This document shows, piece by piece, positions 43,621 to 52,912 of a stretch of DNA of 64,000 bases. The notes beneath the pieces were generated by a model. It ran no database searches and had not been told where the DNA came from. It saw nothing but the letters and a program-made list of their open reading frames with translations. This stretch comes from Fontibacterium medardense (GTDB lineage: Bacteria > Pseudomonadota > Alphaproteobacteria > Pelagibacterales > Pelagibacteraceae), in NCBI GenBank assembly GCA_965235075.1, contig OZ249404.1, positions 930,001 to 994,000 of the forward strand, in the 5' to 3' direction. The first letter of the stretch is position 1. The number at the start of each line of letters is the position of its first letter. The position numbers and the translations under genes were made by a program.

Positions 43621-45558
43621 ATGAGCGACAAACTTTTCAAGGTACCTGCGGATTGGGCAAAAAATTCTTACGTTAATCAGTCATCATACGAAGCCAAGTA
43701 TAAAGAATCTATAAATAATAATGAAAAATTTTGGGCAGATGAAGGAAAGCGAATTCATTGGTTTAAGCCCTATACAAAAGTTAAAGACGTAATTTACAGC
43801 ACAAAAAAAGTTTCTATTAAATGGTTCTATGATGGGACCACAAACGTTTCCTACAATTGTATTGATAGACATCTTCCAAAAAGAGCAAAACAAACTGCAA
43901 TTATTTTTGAAGGAGACGATCCAAAAGAATCTAAAAATATTACTTATCAAGAATTAAGTGATGAGGTTTGTAAACTTGCAAATGGATTAAAAGAAATTGG
44001 AGTTAAAAAGGGCGATCGAGTTACGATTTATATGCCAATGGTTCAAGAGGGGGTTTACGCAATGCTTGCTTGTACTCGAATTGGAGCAATTCATTCTGTA
44101 GTATTTGGTGGTTTTTCTCCTGACTCTATTGTTAACAGAATTTTAGATTGCAAATCAGAATTTGTAATTACAGCTGATGAAGGGCTAAGAGGTCAAAAAG
44201 TTATTCCTTTAAAGAAAAATATTGATGAAGCATTAAAAAAATGTCCAAATGTTAAAAAATGTATTGTTCTTAAAAGAACTGGGGGCAACGTACCTTTCGA
44301 TACAAAACGTGATGTTTGGTATCACGATCTAACTTCTAAAATGTCCACAACATGCAAGCCTGAAGAAATGAATGCGGAAGATCCATTGTTTATTCTTTAC
44401 ACATCAGGATCTACTGGAAAACCAAAAGGAGCTTTGCATACAACAGGTGGTTACTTAGTTTATGCCTCAATGACTCACCAATATATTTTTGATTATAAAG
44501 ATGGAGATATTTATTGGTGTACTGCAGATATTGGTTGGGTGACAGGCCACAGTTATATTGTCTATGGTCCATTATCAAACGGAGCAACGACTTTAGTGTT
44601 TGAAGGAGTTCCAAGTTACCCTGATGCAAGTCGTTTTTGGCAGGTGATTGATAAACATAAAGTAAATATTTTCTATACAGCTCCAACGGCTCTTAGAGCT
44701 TTAATGCGTGAAGGTGATGCGATGGTTAAAAAAGCAAGTAGAAAATCACTTAAACTTTTGGGTTCTGTTGGTGAACCAATTAATCCTGAGGCTTGGATTT
44801 GGTATCATAAAGTTGTGGGCGACTCTCGTTGTCCAATTGTTGATACTTGGTGGCAAACAGAAACAGGTGGAATTTTAATATCACCTCAGCCCGGTGCTAT
44901 GGATCTAAAACCAGGATCAGCAACAAAACCATTCTATGGAATAAAGCCCTCTGTTGTTGATGAAAAAGGGAATGAACTAAGCGGAGCCTGTGAAGGCAGA
45001 CTATGTATGTCAGACTCTTGGCCTGGACAGATGCGAACTGTTTATGGAGATCATCAGAGATTTATTGATACTTATTTTTCACAACATGATGGCAAATATT
45101 TTACAGGTGATGGATGTAAAAGAGATGAAGATGGATACTATTGGATTACAGGTCGAGTAGACGATGTCATTATTGTATCAGGTCACAATCTTGGAACCGC
45201 TGAAATAGAGAGCGCATTCGTTGCCCATCCAAAAGTTGCTGAAGCTGCGGTAGTTGGCTACCCACACAATATTAAAGGACAGGGATTATACTGCTATGTA
45301 ACTTTAAAAGTTGGTGAAACAGGATCTGATGCTTTAACAAAAGAATTAAAAGATTTAGTTAGAAAAATTATCGGACCGCTTGCAACACCTGATCTTATCC
45401 ATTACACGCCAGGTTTACCAAAAACAAGATCTGGCAAAATTATGAGAAGAATTCTTCGAAAAGTTGCTGAAAACCAATTTGACAATCTTGGTGATACTTC
45501 AACGCTTGCAGATCCAACGGTGGTGCAAAGCTTAATTGATAATAGATTAAATAAATAA
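43621..45558 (+). CDS. acsA: Acetyl-CoA synthetase
   Basis: 645 residues. It activates acetate with ATP and CoA. The adenylate-forming core has LYTSGSTGKPKGALHT, DTWWQTETGG and YFTGDGCKRDEDGYYWITGRVDD. The regulatory, acetylatable lysine is in TRSGKIMRRILRK near the C-terminus. A good ribosome-binding site (AGGGGA) precedes the ATG. It fits with the acetate-type symporter pair at 46466-48570. Confidence 0.98.
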   Translation: MSDKLFKVPADWAKNSYVNQSSYEAKYKESINNNEKFWADEGKRIHWFKPYTKVKDVIYSTKKVSIKWFYDGTTNVSYNCIDRHLPKRAKQTAIIFEGDDPKESKNITYQELSDEVCKLANGLKEIGVKKGDRVTIYMPMVQEGVYAMLACTRIGAIHSVVFGGFSPDSIVNRILDCKSEFVITADEGLRGQKVIPLKKNIDEALKKCPNVKKCIVLKRTGGNVPFDTKRDVWYHDLTSKMSTTCKPEEMNAEDPLFILYTSGSTGKPKGALHTTGGYLVYASMTHQYIFDYKDGDIYWCTADIGWVTGHSYIVYGPLSNGATTLVFEGVPSYPDASRFWQVIDKHKVNIFYTAPTALRALMREGDAMVKKASRKSLKLLGSVGEPINPEAWIWYHKVVGDSRCPIVDTWWQTETGGILISPQPGAMDLKPGSATKPFYGIKPSVVDEKGNELSGACEGRLCMSDSWPGQMRTVYGDHQRFIDTYFSQHDGKYFTGDGCKRDEDGYYWITGRVDDVIIVSGHNLGTAEIESAFVAHPKVAEAAVVGYPHNIKGQGLYCYVTLKVGETGSDALTKELKDLVRKIIGPLATPDLIHYTPGLPKTRSGKIMRRILRKVAENQFDNLGDTSTLADPTVVQSLIDNRLNK

Positions 45559-45559
45559 T

Positions 45560-45727
45560 CTAAAAATCGTAAGTTATTCCTTTAGTCTCCCAGTCGCCAT
45601 AACGAGTGGGCTCTAATCCTTTTGGACCATTAATTTCTTTTTTATTTTTTATTTGATGGTTATTCTTTTTTCTTTCTACGGCTTCTTTTAAAGCCTCTTC
45701 AGCAATTTTATCAAATTTTTTATTCAT
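45560..45727 (-). CDS. DUF1674 / SDHAF4-like protein
   Basis: A 55-residue gene read from ATG at 45727 to TAG at 45560. The N-terminus is a charged helix (MNKKFDKIAEEALKEAVERK). The C-terminus GPKGLEPTRYGDWETKGITYDF is the conserved DUF1674 motif found in mitochondrial succinate dehydrogenase assembly factor 4. It probably assists flavinated SdhA, whose gene is elsewhere in this window. It follows the 45731 gene by 3 bases and converges with acsA. Confidence 0.88.
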   Translation of the reverse strand: MNKKFDKIAEEALKEAVERKKNNHQIKNKKEINGPKGLEPTRYGDWETKGITYDF

Positions 45728-45730
45728 AAT

Positions 45731-46354
45731 TTAATCTATTTTTTGAATTAATTTTTCAAAATCTCTACAAACATTATTCCATTTATTAATCATAGAATTA
45801 ACTACTATCTCTTTATCAAGATTTTTTAATTCATCTGCAATCGGTGACCAGTAAATTAGTGCTTGGGAACTTTTATCAAATGGACTCGAATTACAAAATG
45901 TCGCCCAATTGAGATTTTGAAATCTTTTATCAAACTCCTTAATTGCGTTATCGTAAATATCATCGGTTAGACCATTTTTTTTTTCGCTTAATAAAATTTT
46001 ATGGTAAATTTTTTTTGCTTCTTCAAATTTTTGATAATTTTGATTTTTATAAAGATAAGAAAAAATATAAAAAGAAATATCCTGAACTGATATAACAAAA
46101 ATATTCCATCTGGAAATATTGATGGATTTTAAATAATTTTCATCTTTAAAAGCCTTAATGTAATTTCCACCAATTCTAGTTTGTAAATATCCGTACAATG
46201 TATTTTGGGTTACATGGGCAGATCTTTTATGGATAAAGTCATTAATTAATTCTAAATTTGTTAACTTCTTTTCGCTAACCACTAATCTTTTTAATGAACT
46301 TAATAAAAAATCAAAGGATACTCCTTCAAGTTGTTTGATATATTCTTTAATCAT
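45731..46354 (-). CDS. Conserved hypothetical protein
   Basis: 207 residues, mostly helical and soluble, with no signal peptide or clear catalytic motif. The region KRSAHVTQNTLYGYLQTRIGGNYIKAF and SINISRWNIFVISVQDISFYIF looks like a conserved core I have seen in alphaproteobacterial hypotheticals, but I cannot name the family. It is read with the DUF1674 gene 3 bases downstream and diverges from the symporter pair. Confidence 0.6.
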   Translation of the reverse strand: MIKEYIKQLEGVSFDFLLSSLKRLVVSEKKLTNLELINDFIHKRSAHVTQNTLYGYLQTRIGGNYIKAFKDENYLKSINISRWNIFVISVQDISFYIFSYLYKNQNYQKFEEAKKIYHKILLSEKKNGLTDDIYDNAIKEFDKRFQNLNWATFCNSSPFDKSSQALIYWSPIADELKNLDKEIVVNSMINKWNNVCRDFEKLIQKID

Positions 46355-46355
46355 A

Positions 46356-46444
46356 AAAAGTTAATATTTATAAAGGTTTTTGAGGAAAATATTAACTTTT
46401 AATTAATATAAAATTCAATTAGGGTTACTTTAGTTAATATTAAC
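46356..46444. promoter_or_regulatory. Inverted repeats between divergent 45731 gene and symporter operon
   Basis: AAAAGTTAATATTT (46356-46369) is matched exactly in reverse complement at 46387-46400, a 14-bp inverted repeat with a 17-bp gap. The same core recurs as the perfect palindrome GTTAATATTAAC at 46433-46444. The three half-site-like copies in 111 bp, between two divergent starts, suggest an operator for a dimeric regulator. Confidence 0.4.
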
Positions 46445-46465
46445 AATAACTAAGGGGGATAAAAT

Positions 46466-46735
46466 ATGGCATCGCCAAAACAAGAAGCCCATTGGGCAGC
46501 GACCAGAAGCCTTATGATCATAACTATGTTGTTATGGTTTTTCTTCGGAACTGTTGTTTTCGCCTTCGGTGAACAAATAAACCACATCAAGGTTCTTGGA
46601 TATCCGTTAGCCTATTACATGACTGCGCAAGGATCGTTGCTTGCGTTTGTTCTGTTAATTTTTTGGTCTAACAATAGACAAGAAAAAATTGATCGTGAAT
46701 TTGGTTTTTCCGACGCAGACAGGGAGGATGATTAA
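46466..46735 (+). CDS. Symporter small subunit (DUF4212)
   Basis: 89 residues with two membrane helices: HWAATRSLMIITMLLWFFFGTVVFAFGEQ and LAYYMTAQGSLLAFVLLIFW, ending NRQEKIDREFGFSD. This is the DUF4212 small partner found directly before SSS-family organic-acid symporters. An unusually strong ribosome-binding site (AAGGGGG) precedes it, and the next gene starts 2 bases after its stop. Confidence 0.92.
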   Translation: MASPKQEAHWAATRSLMIITMLLWFFFGTVVFAFGEQINHIKVLGYPLAYYMTAQGSLLAFVLLIFWSNNRQEKIDREFGFSDADREDD

Positions 46736-46737
46736 AT

Positions 46738-48570
46738 ATGGCACAAAAAAGTAAATTTATACAAGACCTACCAAAAATTTATGGAATCTACACATTAGGG
46801 TTCCTTGGATTTTTTGCCTTAATGGCATTCTTTGAGACGCAAGGTATGGGTGCAAAAACTATCGGAATATTATTCGTTAGTTTCACAATCCTAATATATG
46901 CAATCATTGGCTGGCTTTCTAGAACAGCTCAAGTGGAAGCATATTATTTAGCTGGAAGGCAGGTTCCAACTGTATTTAATGGAATGGCAACAGCTGCTGA
47001 CTGGATGTCAGGTGCATCCTTTGTGGCAATGGCTGGTGGTATATACTTTGGTGGATATACTTACATGGCGTTCCTAGTAGGTTGGACAGGCGGTTACGTG
47101 TTAGTATCATCACTAATGGCTCCGTATCTTAGAAAGTTTGGTTGCTATACAGTTCCAGATTTTATTGGAACTCGATTTGGTGGAAACTTTTCAAGGTTCT
47201 GCGCCGTATTAGTGTTGTTACTTGCATCGTTCACTTATGTGACAGCTCAAATCAACGCAACGGGTACAATTGCATCACGTGCATTAGCAGTACCTTTTGA
47301 AGTTGGAGTTTGGGTTGGTCTAATAAGTATCCTTTTATGTTCAATGTTGGGTGGAATGAGATCTGTGACTTGGTCACAAGTGGCTCAGTACATTGTTTTA
47401 ATTATCGCTTATTTAGTTCCAGTATTCTGGATGAGCTGGAAATTAGGACATATTTTCCCACACATTTCAATGGGAGGAACTGTTGAGAGAATAGCAGCTT
47501 TAGAAACTCAGTTTGGATTGGTAAAAAATTCACCTGATGTTTTAAAAGCAGCAGGAGTTCCTGCGGGATTATTATCTATGTCAGTGCCACACTCGGGTGT
47601 TCCTGAGGGTGCAATGGCTGCATGGAAATATATTTCGCTAGCACTTTGTATGATGGTTGGAACGGCTTCGTTACCACACATCTTAATGAGATACTTCACT
47701 ACACCATCTGTTACTTCTGCTAGAAGATCAGTTGGTTGGTCGTTGTTTTTCATCTTCTTGCTTTACTTCACAGCTCCGATGCTTGCAACTTTATCAAAAA
47801 TTCAGCTGCTTGATCCAAATCTTCCTACTGCAATTATTGGCAAAAAAATTGTTGATGTGCAGGCTATAGAGTGGGTTAAAAACTGGGGTTCGATAAAACA
47901 AGTATTTATTGCTGACTTAAACAAAGATGGCATCCTTCAATTGAACGAATGGTTCATGAGAGATGACGTTGTGGTATTAGCAACTCCGGAAGTTGCTGGA
48001 TTGCCATACGTGATTTCTGGATTAGTTGCTGCGGGTGGACTAGCTGCTGCTATGTCAACTGCGGATGGACTACTTCTTGCAATTGCAAATGCTATCTCAC
48101 ACGACATCTACTATAAAATGATCGATCCAAAAGCGAGCGTTGTAGCAAGATTAACAGTTGCGCGAGTACTGTTAGTAATTATTGGTGCTGCCGCTGCTTA
48201 TATCGCTTCGATGAGACTTACGGGTATCTTAGGAGCGGTTGCTTGGGCGTTCGACTTTGCGATGTCTGGTTTATTCTGGCCACTAGTTTTAGGAGTGTGG
48301 TGGAAGAGAGCAACTCGTTCAGGCGCAATAGCTGGAATGTTAGGCGGACTTATATCCGGTACTTGGTACCTAATATACGTAGGACCTACATTCATGAATC
48401 AAACTCCATGGTTAGGAATTGATAATTTAAGATTTGGAATTATCGGTGCTAGCGTGAGCTTGGTTGCTATGGTGGTTGTAAGTTTACTTACAAAACCTGA
48501 AGGTGCTGCGATCCAGCAAATGATTGATGACCTTAGGATTCCTAGCGGTAAAACAATCATTAAGCATTAA
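46738..48570 (+). CDS. Sodium:solute symporter (acetate/organic-acid type, VC_2705-like)
   Basis: 610 residues with ~13 helices. Family features are YYLAGRQVPTVFNGMATAADWMSGASF near the N-terminus and GLAAAMSTADGLLLAIANAISHDIYYKMIDP in the second half. Paired with DUF4212 and near acsA, it most likely imports acetate or a similar short acid with Na+. An EF-hand-like loop DLNKDGILQLNE (47914-47949) sits in an extramembrane insert. Ribosome-binding site GGGAGG precedes it. Confidence 0.92.
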   Translation: MAQKSKFIQDLPKIYGIYTLGFLGFFALMAFFETQGMGAKTIGILFVSFTILIYAIIGWLSRTAQVEAYYLAGRQVPTVFNGMATAADWMSGASFVAMAGGIYFGGYTYMAFLVGWTGGYVLVSSLMAPYLRKFGCYTVPDFIGTRFGGNFSRFCAVLVLLLASFTYVTAQINATGTIASRALAVPFEVGVWVGLISILLCSMLGGMRSVTWSQVAQYIVLIIAYLVPVFWMSWKLGHIFPHISMGGTVERIAALETQFGLVKNSPDVLKAAGVPAGLLSMSVPHSGVPEGAMAAWKYISLALCMMVGTASLPHILMRYFTTPSVTSARRSVGWSLFFIFLLYFTAPMLATLSKIQLLDPNLPTAIIGKKIVDVQAIEWVKNWGSIKQVFIADLNKDGILQLNEWFMRDDVVVLATPEVAGLPYVISGLVAAGGLAAAMSTADGLLLAIANAISHDIYYKMIDPKASVVARLTVARVLLVIIGAAAAYIASMRLTGILGAVAWAFDFAMSGLFWPLVLGVWWKRATRSGAIAGMLGGLISGTWYLIYVGPTFMNQTPWLGIDNLRFGIIGASVSLVAMVVVSLLTKPEGAAIQQMIDDLRIPSGKTIIKH

Positions 48571-48591
48571 GTATAGTTAAAAATCTATTAC

Positions 48592-48618
48592 TCATGGGGC
48601 GATTTATTCGCCCCATGA
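48592..48618 (+). terminator. Hairpin after the symporter gene
   Basis: TCATGGGGCGA (48592-48602) pairs perfectly with TCGCCCCATGA (48608-48618) around a 5-nt loop TTTAT. It lies 21 bases after the symporter stop and 16 bases before the next ATG. The following sequence is ATACCTTC, not a T-run, so it resembles the 35797 hairpin: strong stem, poor tail. Confidence 0.6.
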
Positions 48619-48634
48619 ATACCTTCAAAAATCG

Positions 48635-48976
48635 ATGTCACCTTGGATTTATTACTTTGATTATATATTAGGAACCATTATGTGGACATTAATTGGCAGG
48701 TCCGCCATGTCCCTATTTCAAAGAGAAGACTCTAATTTTTTTTTCATGAAAATGTTCGTGAAACTCACAGATCCTATTTTGCGTATATTTAAAATTATAA
48801 CACCGAGCTTTTTAATACCAATCTTTGTACCTTTATATATAGCTTGGTTCTTTTATATGTTCAGATTTTATTTTATGCCTTGGGTTCTTGGCTATTCAGT
48901 AATGGGAATGCTTTCATTTCCATTAGAAAGTGAATTTACATATTTTTTAACAAATTTGTTTAAAAAACAATTTTAA
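48635..48976 (+). CDS. Membrane protein, YggT-like
   Basis: 113 residues with three hydrophobic segments. MKMFVKLTDPILRIFKIITPSFLIPIFVPLYIAWFFYMFRFY resembles the YggT-type motif (x-TDPxLRxxRxxxP followed by a helix). The resemblance is partial and only one copy is present. Function unknown. It precedes rpe by 42 bp. Confidence 0.6.
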   Translation: MSPWIYYFDYILGTIMWTLIGRSAMSLFQREDSNFFFMKMFVKLTDPILRIFKIITPSFLIPIFVPLYIAWFFYMFRFYFMPWVLGYSVMGMLSFPLESEFTYFLTNLFKKQF

Positions 48977-49018
48977 AAAAAACGTTTTAAATTTCTTAAA
49001 TTCATTTAATTGTGTGCT

Positions 49019-49675
49019 GTGGCACAAAATATAAAAATATCACCATCTATTCTATCAGCTGATTTTAGTATTCTAGGCGATGAAATTAAAAGTTTAGAAC
49101 AGGCTGGCGCAGATTTAATTCACGTTGACGTTATGGATGGCCACTTTGTTCAAAATATTACCATGGGACCTCCTATTATTAAGATGATTAGAAAATGTAC
49201 AAAACTTCCATTCGATGTTCATTTGATGATCTCTCCTGTTGAAAAATACATTAAAGCATTTGCAGATGCAGGCTCAGATATTATTACCATTCACCCTGAA
49301 GCAACGGATAATTTAAAAAGAGCTGTTGGCACCATTAAATCTTTAGGAAAAAAAGCAGGCGTTTCTTTAAATCCTAAAACGCCCATTAGTGCTTTAATGG
49401 ATGTTATTAATGATATTGATCTTATTTTAATTATGAGTGTAAACCCTGGCTTTGCAGGACAAAGTTTTATGGGTGAGGTTCTGCCTAAAGTAACGGAACT
49501 TAGAAAATTGATTAACGATAAGAAACTTAAAATTGATATTGAAATTGATGGTGGCATTAACTTTGAAACTGCACCCCTTGCAGTAAAAGCGGGTGCTAAT
49601 ATCTTGGTGTCTGGAACAACTATTTTTTCTGGTTCCTTAAAAGATAATATCCAAAAATTAAGAAATTGCGCTTAA
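49019..49675 (+). CDS. rpe: Ribulose-phosphate 3-epimerase
   Basis: 218 residues, TIM barrel. ISPSILSADFSILGDEIKSLEQAGADLIHVDVMDGHFVQNITMGP is the canonical start with catalytic Asp in VMDGHFV. LILIMSVNPGFAGQSFM and IEIDGGINFETAP carry the other metal/phosphate residues. I prefer GTG at 49019. A TTG at 49010 adds three residues, and no ATG is available. It interconverts ribulose-5-P and xylulose-5-P. Confidence 0.95.
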   Translation: MAQNIKISPSILSADFSILGDEIKSLEQAGADLIHVDVMDGHFVQNITMGPPIIKMIRKCTKLPFDVHLMISPVEKYIKAFADAGSDIITIHPEATDNLKRAVGTIKSLGKKAGVSLNPKTPISALMDVINDIDLILIMSVNPGFAGQSFMGEVLPKVTELRKLINDKKLKIDIEIDGGINFETAPLAVKAGANILVSGTTIFSGSLKDNIQKLRNCA

Positions 49676-51328
49676 GTGTCCAATCTCAATACATTTAATC
49701 TTTATCTTTTATCTTTAAAAAAAAGCTTTCAAGATCGATTAAGAGAGAAAAAATTTAAAAGTTCTAATTATAATGTCTCCTTAGGTGGCATTCAGCCCCA
49801 CCGTATTTATGAATCCTCTAATATATTTTTAATTCAAGATCTTATTAATCATGATCCTGTTATCCTTAACAGCGTTAGAAAATTTACAACTAATCTTTGG
49901 AAAATTACCAATCTAGAAGAAAATAAAATAAAAAAACTTCATAATTTTTGTTGGCTACCGGCACTCAATATTAAAACTGAAAAAGAATTAGGCTGCTTAA
50001 TTATTGATCAATGGATCAATAATTTCTCTAATTATAATGAAAAATATTGGAAGCTTGATGTTGTAACCATGCGTTTAATATATTGGATTTCAAGTTATGA
50101 GATTATTTTTAAAAATAGTGATCTTATTTTTAGAAGCAAAGTTATTAATAATATTGTCAAACAAACTAAACATTTATTCAAAAATATCAGCTTAGTTAGC
50201 AGTGGTGTTGATAAAATAAAATCTCTTGCTGCATTAATTTTGGTTGGAAATTCCTTTGAACAATATGAAGAATATACTCAATACGGGCTTAAAAACCTAG
50301 AAGATGAACTTGGAAGTTTTATTAACAAAGACGGATTTGTTAAAAGCAAAAATCCTGAAGATTTATTTTGGGCTTTATATTTTTTAGTTCTAATTAAAGA
50401 ATGGCTAACATTATCTAGAAAGCAAACTCCTGCTTTTATAAATATTTACATAAATTCCCTTGGAATTTGTTTTAAGTTTTTAAGATTTTCAAATGGAGAT
50501 CTTCCTCTTTTTAATGGCGCTAATCATATAAATACTGAAAAATTTTATGAATTTTTAGAGTCTAAAGGTTATGAATTTGAGAATATGGAAAATATTTTTT
50601 GTGGTTATGCAAAAATTAAATCAAAGAAAATTGAATTATTTATAGATGCTAACAACCCCTCTTCCATGTTGCATTCAAGAAATTATCAAGCCGGCCCATT
50701 ATCATTTGAACTTGCATCAAATGGCATAAAATTTATCTGTAATTCTGGATCTGGTAAAAATCTTGGTGAGGAATTATCTTATCTAAGCTCTTCAACTGCA
50801 GCTCATTCAACGGTTACAATTAATGATACCTCATCTTGTATATTTCAAAAGAATGCTTTGGTTAGAAAATATTTTGGAAATTCTCTCATTGAAAAACATA
50901 ATATTTTTAAAACAGAATTCAAAAATGATAAAGAATTTATTCAATGTATTATTGCTCATGATGGTTATGAAAAAAGATTTAAAATACTACATGAGCGACA
51001 AATCACTTTATTTAAATCAAAAAATCATATCGAAGGAATTGATAGTTTAAAATGCAAAAGCCTGGAGAATAAAAATTTAACTTTTAGTGTAAGATTTCAT
51101 ATTCATCCTGATATTCGTATCACCAAGACTATGGGAAACGATATCCTACTTAGCTCAAGTGAAGGTGAAGGTTGGATATTTAGAAGCCCTCAAATACCAA
51201 CTAAAATTGAAAAAAATCTTTACTTTGGCAACCCAGATAACATTAAAGAATCCTCATTTATTCTGCTTGAAGGCAACATAGAGAATGAAAACACTAATAT
51301 TATTTGGCATCTAGAAAAAGCCAAATAA
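49676..51328 (+). CDS. Heparinase II/III-family protein
   Basis: 550 residues, no signal peptide. The N-terminal half is alpha-helical (toroid-like; FCWLPALNIKTEKELGCLIIDQWINNF). The C-terminal half has the heparinase II/III beta-sandwich features GPLSFELASNGIKFICNSGSGKN and TAAHSTVTINDTSS. It starts with GTG directly after the rpe stop. The rpe-heparinase-purH order is common in alphaproteobacteria and suggests a conserved envelope-glycan role, not heparin use. Confidence 0.87.
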   Translation: MSNLNTFNLYLLSLKKSFQDRLREKKFKSSNYNVSLGGIQPHRIYESSNIFLIQDLINHDPVILNSVRKFTTNLWKITNLEENKIKKLHNFCWLPALNIKTEKELGCLIIDQWINNFSNYNEKYWKLDVVTMRLIYWISSYEIIFKNSDLIFRSKVINNIVKQTKHLFKNISLVSSGVDKIKSLAALILVGNSFEQYEEYTQYGLKNLEDELGSFINKDGFVKSKNPEDLFWALYFLVLIKEWLTLSRKQTPAFINIYINSLGICFKFLRFSNGDLPLFNGANHINTEKFYEFLESKGYEFENMENIFCGYAKIKSKKIELFIDANNPSSMLHSRNYQAGPLSFELASNGIKFICNSGSGKNLGEELSYLSSSTAAHSTVTINDTSSCIFQKNALVRKYFGNSLIEKHNIFKTEFKNDKEFIQCIIAHDGYEKRFKILHERQITLFKSKNHIEGIDSLKCKSLENKNLTFSVRFHIHPDIRITKTMGNDILLSSSEGEGWIFRSPQIPTKIEKNLYFGNPDNIKESSFILLEGNIENENTNIIWHLEKAK

Positions 51329-51352
51329 AAATCGTATACCCAATGCTCTTTC

Positions 51353-52912
51353 ATGCAACTCATTAAAATTAAAAAAGCCTTAATCTCTGTTTCCGACAAA
51401 ACAAATCTAAAAGAAGTTCTCGAGTGTTTAAAAACAAACAATGTTGAAATTATTAGCACCGGTGGTAGCTATAAATTTATAAAAGATCTTGGCTTTAAAT
51501 GTACAGAAATTTCAGAATATACAAAATTTCCTGAAATATTAGATGGAAGACTTAAAACATTACATCCAAAAATTCATGGCGGTCTCCTTGCAAAGGCAGA
51601 TGATAAAGAGCATCAGGATCAAATTAAAAAAGAAGATATAGATTTTATCAATCTACTTATTGTTAATCTTTATCCATTTGAAAAAAAGCTTTTAGAAAAA
51701 GCAGATTTTGACACGATGATTGAAAATATCGACATAGGTGGTCCTGCAATGGTCAGATCGTCAGCAAAAAACTTTAAATTTACAACTGTTATCTCAAGCA
51801 CTGATCAATACTATGATTTAATAAATGAATTAAATAATAACAAAGGATCAACCTCTTTTGAGTTTAGAAAAAAACTTGCAACCGATGCCTTTCTTGAAAC
51901 CGCTTATTATGACTCTGTAATATCTAACTGGATGAATGATTTAAGAGATAATAAATTTCCAAAAAAAATTACAATCGCAGGTCAGCTTAAAGATAAGTTA
52001 AGATATGGAGAAAATCCTCATCAGCAAGCAACTGTTTATAAAATTAATTACAAAAATGATTTCTTATCAAAGATAAAACAAATCCAAGGAAAAGAACTAA
52101 GTTACAATAATTATTTAGACATGTATTCAGCGGGGTCTATAACTAAGGAATTGGGTGAAAAAGGTAGTTCTTGCGTTATCGTTAAACACAACAATCCTTG
52201 CGGCTGTGCTATCGCAGAGAATACCCTTAAATCCTACGAATTAGCCCTTTCTAGCGACCCTATCAGTGCTTTTGGGGGTATTGTCAGCTTTAATGGGGAA
52301 GTCGATGAAAAGCTTGCTAGTGAGATCACAAAGACATTCTATGAGGTAATTATTGCAAGAGGCTTTAATAAAAAAAGTTTGGAAATTTTTGAAAAGAAGA
52401 AAAACTTAAGATTAATTTCTTTAGAAAACTTTAAAGAACAGGATAAGTTTTCTTACACATTCTTAGGCGATAATTTTTTAATTCAAGACAAAGATCAAAT
52501 TGAAATTAACAGAAAAGAATTAAAACTTGTAACAAAGAATAAGCCAACAGATAAAGAATTAGATGATTTAATATTTGCATTTAAAGTTTGTAAATTTGTA
52601 AAATCTAATGCAATTGTTATAGCAAAAAATAATAAGACACTTGGTATTGGCGCTGGTCAAACCAATAGATTGGCTTCTAGCAAAATTGCATGTCAAAATG
52701 CCACTGAATTTTTCAAAGATGAAATTAAAGGAAGCGTTGCGGCATCTGATGCTTTTTTTCCATTTGCTGATGGATTAAATGAACTTATCAAGATTGGCGT
52801 TAAATGTATTATCCAGCCAGGTGGATCAATTAAAGATGAAGAGGTAATTGCTGCGGCAGAGAAAGCTGGAATTGCAATGGTATTTACTGGAATTAGAAAC
52901 TTTAGACACTAA
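51353..52912 (+). CDS. purH: Bifunctional AICAR transformylase / IMP cyclohydrolase
   Basis: 519 residues. The N-terminal IMP cyclohydrolase has KKALISVSDKTNLKEV, GGSYKFIKDLG and DGRLKTLHPKIHGGLLA. The C-terminal transformylase has LRYGENPHQQATVY, VIVKHNNPCGCAIAE and GAGQTNRLASSKIACQ. It completes the last two steps of purine synthesis using 10-formyl-THF (compare folD). Its last 11 bases overlap the convergent phhB. Confidence 0.97.
   Translation: MQLIKIKKALISVSDKTNLKEVLECLKTNNVEIISTGGSYKFIKDLGFKCTEISEYTKFPEILDGRLKTLHPKIHGGLLAKADDKEHQDQIKKEDIDFINLLIVNLYPFEKKLLEKADFDTMIENIDIGGPAMVRSSAKNFKFTTVISSTDQYYDLINELNNNKGSTSFEFRKKLATDAFLETAYYDSVISNWMNDLRDNKFPKKITIAGQLKDKLRYGENPHQQATVYKINYKNDFLSKIKQIQGKELSYNNYLDMYSAGSITKELGEKGSSCVIVKHNNPCGCAIAENTLKSYELALSSDPISAFGGIVSFNGEVDEKLASEITKTFYEVIIARGFNKKSLEIFEKKKNLRLISLENFKEQDKFSYTFLGDNFLIQDKDQIEINRKELKLVTKNKPTDKELDDLIFAFKVCKFVKSNAIVIAKNNKTLGIGAGQTNRLASSKIACQNATEFFKDEIKGSVAASDAFFPFADGLNELIKIGVKCIIQPGGSIKDEEVIAAAEKAGIAMVFTGIRNFRH

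Noticed and set aside
45731..46354. COQ9-family ubiquinone protein
   Set aside because: Size and alphaproteobacterial setting suggested it, but the expected COQ9 C-terminal motifs are not visible, so I left it unnamed.
46380..46409. Promoter TTGAGG / TAATAT before the symporter pair
   Set aside because: The boxes match weakly, and the sequence between is so AT-rich that many equally good choices exist. Only the inverted repeats are reported.
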